Shown in pieces: positions 61,353 to 64,000 of a stretch of 64,000 bases of DNA. Every line of letters begins with the position of its first letter. Position 1 is the first letter of the stretch. The DNA comes from JAVBMJ01 sp031551275 (GTDB taxonomy: Bacteria; Bacteroidota; Bacteroidia; Bacteroidales; Rikenellaceae), in assembly GCA_031551275.1 (NCBI GenBank), contig JAVBNX010000005.1, positions 1 to 64,000 on the forward strand, read 5' to 3'. A program made the translations under genes and the position numbers. Under the pieces are notes generated by a model. It worked only from the letters and a program-made list of their open reading frames with translations. It searched no databases and had not been told where the DNA came from.

Positions 61353-61414
61353 AACCCCTGCGGTAGTGTCCTGGACAGTCCCAGGGGTTTTCCGCGAAGC
61401 TCCAACAAGCGCGG
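61353..61414 (-). promoter_or_regulatory. Structured leader of rpsB
   Basis: On the minus strand AACCCCTG pairs with CAGGGGTT, enclosing a GTCC-A-GGAC mini-hairpin. An upstream ACCGCG / CGCGG stem precedes it. It lies 33-94 nt before the rpsB ATG and is a candidate autoregulatory S2 leader. Confidence 0.5.
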
Positions 61415-61473
61415 TAGCATACAATATATGATCCCGCCTGTTTGAAGAGTCCTCGTGCAACCGGAATCGCCTT

Positions 61474-61860
61474 TTAACGCTTGCTGAACTGGAAACGTTT
61501 ACGTGCTCCGGGCTGACCGGGCTTCTTACGCTCAACTTCCCTCGGGTCGCGCGTCAGAAAGCCGTTCTTCTTGAGAACGGGGCGAACTTCTGCGTCGATC
61601 TCGCACAATGCGCGTGCGATACCCAAACGGGCTGCTTCGGCCTGGCCTTTGATCCCACCGCCATCCAAGTTGATGGTGATGTCGTAGCTCTCCGTCTGGT
61701 TCAGAACCAGCAGGGGCTGCTTTACGACGAACTGGAAGATTTCCAGCGGGAAATAGGTCTCAAGCGGGCGGCGGTTGATCGTAATGGAACCCGAACCGGG
61801 CTTGACGTAAACGCGGGCTACAGCGGCCTTACGGCGTCCTACGGTGTTTACCACTTCCAT
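61474..61860 (-). CDS. rpsI: 30S ribosomal protein S9
   Basis: 128 residues. VNTVGRRKAAVARVYVKPGS at the start, GGGIKGQAEAARLGIARAL in the middle and the basic end KKPGQPGARKRFQFSKR are diagnostic; the C-terminal tail reaches the P-site tRNA. It lies 5 nt after rplM and about 150 nt before rpsB. Confidence 0.97.
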   Translation of the reverse strand: MEVVNTVGRRKAAVARVYVKPGSGSITINRRPLETYFPLEIFQFVVKQPLLVLNQTESYDITINLDGGGIKGQAEAARLGIARALCEIDAEVRPVLKKNGFLTRDPREVERKKPGQPGARKRFQFSKR

Positions 61861-61865
61861 ACTGC

Positions 61866-62321
61866 TTACTTGATTTCGTTAAGTTTCAATACCTTGGGTG
61901 CCTGCGCCTCGTGAGGATGCTCACTGGCGGGGTAAACCCTCAGATTTTTGAGTACCGCGGCGCTCAGGCGCGTGCGGGGAAGCATGCCTTTCACGGCGTG
62001 CTGGATGATGAACTCGGGCCTCTTTTTGAGGTAATCCGCGGGGGTGTTTTGCCTTTGCCCGCCGGGATAGCCCGTGTGTCGCAGATAGACCTTGTCGGTC
62101 ATCTTCTGTCCGGTGAACCTCACCTTCGACGCGTTGATAACGATCACGTTATCGCCGCAGTCGACGTTGGGAGTGAACCCGGGCTTGTTTTTGCCGCGCA
62201 AAATCTTTGCGATTTGCGAGGCCAAACGTCCCACAGCCAGATCCGTAGCGTCGATCAGCACCCATTCCTTGGCTACCGTCTTCGCGTTAAGGGAGACTGT
62301 TTTGTAGCTTTGTGACTCCAC
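61866..62321 (-). CDS. rplM: 50S ribosomal protein L13
   Basis: 151 residues from a GTG at 62321. WVLIDATDLAVGRLASQIAK, CGDNVIVINASKVRFTGQKM and the HTGYPGG segment are L13 signatures. It is the first gene of the rplM-rpsI-rpsB-tsf unit. A small hairpin lies in its leader (62364-62378), just after the promoter. Confidence 0.97.
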   Translation of the reverse strand: MESQSYKTVSLNAKTVAKEWVLIDATDLAVGRLASQIAKILRGKNKPGFTPNVDCGDNVIVINASKVRFTGQKMTDKVYLRHTGYPGGQRQNTPADYLKKRPEFIIQHAVKGMLPRTRLSAAVLKNLRVYPASEHPHEAQAPKVLKLNEIK

Positions 62322-62363
62322 TGCTTGTTTGACTTTTGGTTAATACTTGTTATGATCCCTTTA

Positions 62364-62378
62364 CCCATACAATATGGG
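62364..62378 (-). promoter_or_regulatory. Leader hairpin of rplM
   Basis: CCCATA / TATGGG with a 3-nt loop, lying at the predicted transcription start of the rplM operon. L13 leaders have been described in Bacteroidia; I could not match this one to that model by eye. Confidence 0.35.
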
Positions 62379-62382
62379 CGGG

Positions 62383-62390
62383 CAAAGATA
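62383..62390 (-). promoter_or_regulatory. -7 element of the rplM operon
   Basis: TATCTTTG on the minus strand, 61 nt before the GTG start. Confidence 0.7.
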
Positions 62391-62451
62391 GGACTTTTCA
62401 CCGGAAATAAAAAATAATTCTAATTCTTAACGCGATTCGGCCGCAAAAAAT

Positions 62452-62459
62452 TATCTTTG
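62452..62459 (+). promoter_or_regulatory. -7 element of the CAT-like pair
   Basis: TATCTTTG, 28 nt before the ATG at 62488. Confidence 0.65.
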
Positions 62460-62487
62460 CTCACTCTTTACCCTGATTACCTGTATC

Positions 62488-63132
62488 ATGTACAAGATCA
62501 TCGACCGCGCCGACTGGGAGCGCAAAGACAATTTCGCCTTCTTCGAGGAGTTCCTCGACCCGACCGCCTCGGTCACCTCGCGCATCGACTGCACCGGCGT
62601 CCGCCAACGGGCCAAGGAGCGGGGTTACTCCTTCTTCCTGTGCTACCTCTACGCCGCGCTGAAGGCTATAAACCAAATCGAGAACTGGCGCTACCGGATC
62701 GACCCCGAAAACCGCATCCGGCTCTACGACCAAGTCGATATGCTCACTCCGATCAAGATCCCGGGCAGGACCTTCTTCACGGTGCGCATCCCCTACACCG
62801 GGGACTTCCAGCAATTTCACGCCAAGGCCCGGGAGATCATCGGGAGCATCCCCGCCGACGGCGACCCCTACCAGGCCGAGCAAAGCGGCGGCGATCTGCT
62901 CGACGTGGTTTTGCTGAGCGCGACCCCCGATTTGTGGTTCTCCTCGGTGACCTACACCCAGAAAAGCCGCCACGGCTCGGACTACCCGTTGATGAACGTC
63001 GGCAAGACCTACACCGAGGAGGGCCGGGAGTACTTCCCGATGGGCATCTGCTTCCACCACGGCTTCGTGGACGGCGAGCACGTGGCGGGATTCTTCCACC
63101 TGGTGGAAAAAAACCTCGCCGAACTCTTCTAA
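62488..63132 (+). CDS. Chloramphenicol acetyltransferase-like protein (copy 1)
   Basis: 214 residues, type A CAT fold. The catalytic motif HHGFVDGEH (HHxxxDG) is intact near residue 191; SFFLCYLYAALKAINQIENW and LWFSSVTY are also family-like. Chromosomal CAT-like proteins of this sort often lack resistance activity and acetylate unknown acceptors, so resistance should not be assumed. It is followed 5 nt later by a diverged copy. Confidence 0.85.
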   Translation: MYKIIDRADWERKDNFAFFEEFLDPTASVTSRIDCTGVRQRAKERGYSFFLCYLYAALKAINQIENWRYRIDPENRIRLYDQVDMLTPIKIPGRTFFTVRIPYTGDFQQFHAKAREIIGSIPADGDPYQAEQSGGDLLDVVLLSATPDLWFSSVTYTQKSRHGSDYPLMNVGKTYTEEGREYFPMGICFHHGFVDGEHVAGFFHLVEKNLAELF

Positions 63133-63137
63133 AGGCC

Positions 63138-63791
63138 ATGTACGAAAAGATCGACCGCGCCACCTGGGAGCGCGACGGCAACTTTACCTTTTTCGAAGGT
63201 TTCATCAATCCGACCTTGGCCGTGGCCTCGCGCATCGAGTGCACGGGCCTGCGCCAAAAGGCCAAAGCGCAGGGCCGCTCCTTCTTTCTGTGCTACCTCT
63301 ACGCGGCGCTCAAAGCCGCCAACGCAATCAAAGAGATGCGCTGCCGCATCGACACCCGGGGCCGGATCCTGCTCTTCGACCGGGTGGGTGTGGTCACGCC
63401 CATTAAAACGCCCGCAGGGAATTTCTACATGGTGCACATCCCCATGGCCGACACCTTCGACGATTTCCTGATCCGTGCGCAAATGGCCATCGGAAGCATC
63501 CCCCGGGACGGCTCCCCCTTCGAGCAACAGCACAACGCCGGCCGCGACCTGAACATCGTGCACCTGAGCGCAACCCCCGACCTGTACTTCACCTCGATTA
63601 CCTACGCGCGCAGGAACACCCTCGGGGTGGACTACCCCTTGATCAACATCGGTAAGGTCGTCCCGGGCGGGGGCAAGGAGTACTTCCCCATCTCGGTATG
63701 CGCCCACCACGGCCTGGTGGACGGCGAGCACATCGCGGAATTTTTCCGCCTGACGGAGCAATACCTTGCCGAAATCTTTTTATCTTTTTAA
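63138..63791 (+). CDS. Chloramphenicol acetyltransferase-like protein (copy 2)
   Basis: 217 residues from the ATG at 63138. It aligns with copy 1 over its whole length (MYEKIDRATWERDGNFTFFE versus MYKIIDRADWERKDNFAFFE), roughly half identical by eye. The catalytic HHGLVDGEH is kept. It was probably created by tandem duplication and then diverged, particularly in the middle acceptor-pocket region. The two genes form one operon. Confidence 0.85.
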   Translation: MYEKIDRATWERDGNFTFFEGFINPTLAVASRIECTGLRQKAKAQGRSFFLCYLYAALKAANAIKEMRCRIDTRGRILLFDRVGVVTPIKTPAGNFYMVHIPMADTFDDFLIRAQMAIGSIPRDGSPFEQQHNAGRDLNIVHLSATPDLYFTSITYARRNTLGVDYPLINIGKVVPGGGKEYFPISVCAHHGLVDGEHIAEFFRLTEQYLAEIFLSF

Positions 63792-63795
63792 GATT

Positions 63796-64000
63796 ATGTA
63801 CGAAGAATACACCCGACAGGCATTGCCATCAAAGAGTTATCGGGAATTATTAGGGAGTGCAATTTGTGTTTTCAACTCAAACAATGCCTTCATTATTGAA
63901 AACATACTACGATATGATGATACATCTCAATGGGATTGGTATTCTCTTATTGACAAACCCTCCGGGCGTTTGAAACAATCAGTAAAAGAGACCATAACAA
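63796..64000 (+). CDS. Hypothetical protein, truncated by window end
   Basis: 68 residues are visible from the ATG at 63796, open to the edge. It begins MYEEYTRQALPSKSYRELLG and contains AICVFNSNNAFIIENI. No signal peptide. The gene is AT-rich, a sharp change from the GC-rich CAT-like genes 4 nt upstream, suggesting the start of an acquired segment. I do not recognise the family. Confidence 0.6.
   Translation, partial: MYEEYTRQALPSKSYRELLGSAICVFNSNNAFIIENILRYDDTSQWDWYSLIDKPSGRLKQSVKETIT

Noticed and set aside
62488..63791. Reading the CAT-like pair as a chloramphenicol resistance determinant
   Set aside because: The HHxxxDG motif alone does not show resistance, and the genes sit in GC-rich core-like DNA; only the generic acetyltransferase call is supported.

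Overview
The window reads as a chromosomal segment of a high-GC member of the Bacteroidales, most like Alistipes/Rikenellaceae (inference from content, not from a search). Reasons: most promoters carry the Bacteroidetes -7 element TAnnTTTG, starts lack Shine-Dalgarno sequences, and several families are Bacteroidetes-typical (DUF4136, DUF4251, DUF4290, DUF4834, DUF6515, DUF3857 transglutaminase-like proteins, beta-barrel proteins, AraC regulators with ligand-sensing N-termini). Most of the window is ordinary core genome. AT-rich patches (about 1-340, 3400-4195, 14040-14340, 17830-18780 and the last 200 bases) mark likely acquired DNA.

Layout. 1-4190: the end of an insertion sequence running off the left edge, tRNA-Lys, a DUF4136 lipoprotein plus beta-barrel pair, a complete IS3-family element with a -1 frameshift site, and a small AT-rich gene pair. 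4196-12446: an Mla-type lipid ABC transporter operon, purB with an adjoining rubredoxin gene, threonine aldolase, a cupin, and a metallo-beta-lactamase-fold gene overlapping cysK. 12470-19998: a PAS histidine kinase, a small XRE regulator with twin palindromic operators, a metallophosphoesterase, glmS, an AT-rich orphan, and the rpsF-rpsR-rplI operon. 20089-30643: two DUF3857 genes (the first broken by an in-frame TGA), a ZIP transporter with a small membrane ORF, purE and hpt diverging from one palindromic promoter, queE, a DivIC/FtsB-like gene, a His/Pro-rich secreted protein, an Omp85-like barrel, a phage-tail-like pair and tRNA-Thr.

30682-44309: a lipoprotein, a cold-shock protein, a ferredoxin-PAS/SpoIIE-phosphatase pair, a deacetylase-ubiX pair, an NtrC-type activator, and two divergent loci in each of which an AraC regulator faces a uroporphyrinogen-decarboxylase-family gene; the first also carries an L-rhamnose mutarotase gene. 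44388-52029: an ECF sigma factor, a zinc-ribbon coiled-coil protein and a Nif3-family protein, a glycosyltransferase, lysS-asnA, and a secreted protein with six 22-residue repeats. 52071-58876: an arabinose locus (AraC regulator diverging from araA, Na+/sugar symporter, araD, araB). 59003-64000: a second DUF4136 lipoprotein, the rplM-rpsI-rpsB-tsf operon, two tandem chloramphenicol-acetyltransferase-like genes and a truncated AT-rich ORF.

The most interesting signals are regulatory. All three divergent AraC loci show a direct repeat at 21-bp spacing, ending about 30 bp before the -7 element of the facing gene. The purE and hpt promoters share one 18-bp palindrome. The XRE gene has two identical 12-bp palindromes exactly 50 bp apart around a promoter. 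A long imperfect inverted repeat (about 127 nt) lies between rhaM and an outer-membrane gene. No CRISPR array, rRNA gene, restriction system or large defence island is visible. Everything here was read by eye; family names come from motif recognition, without database searches.
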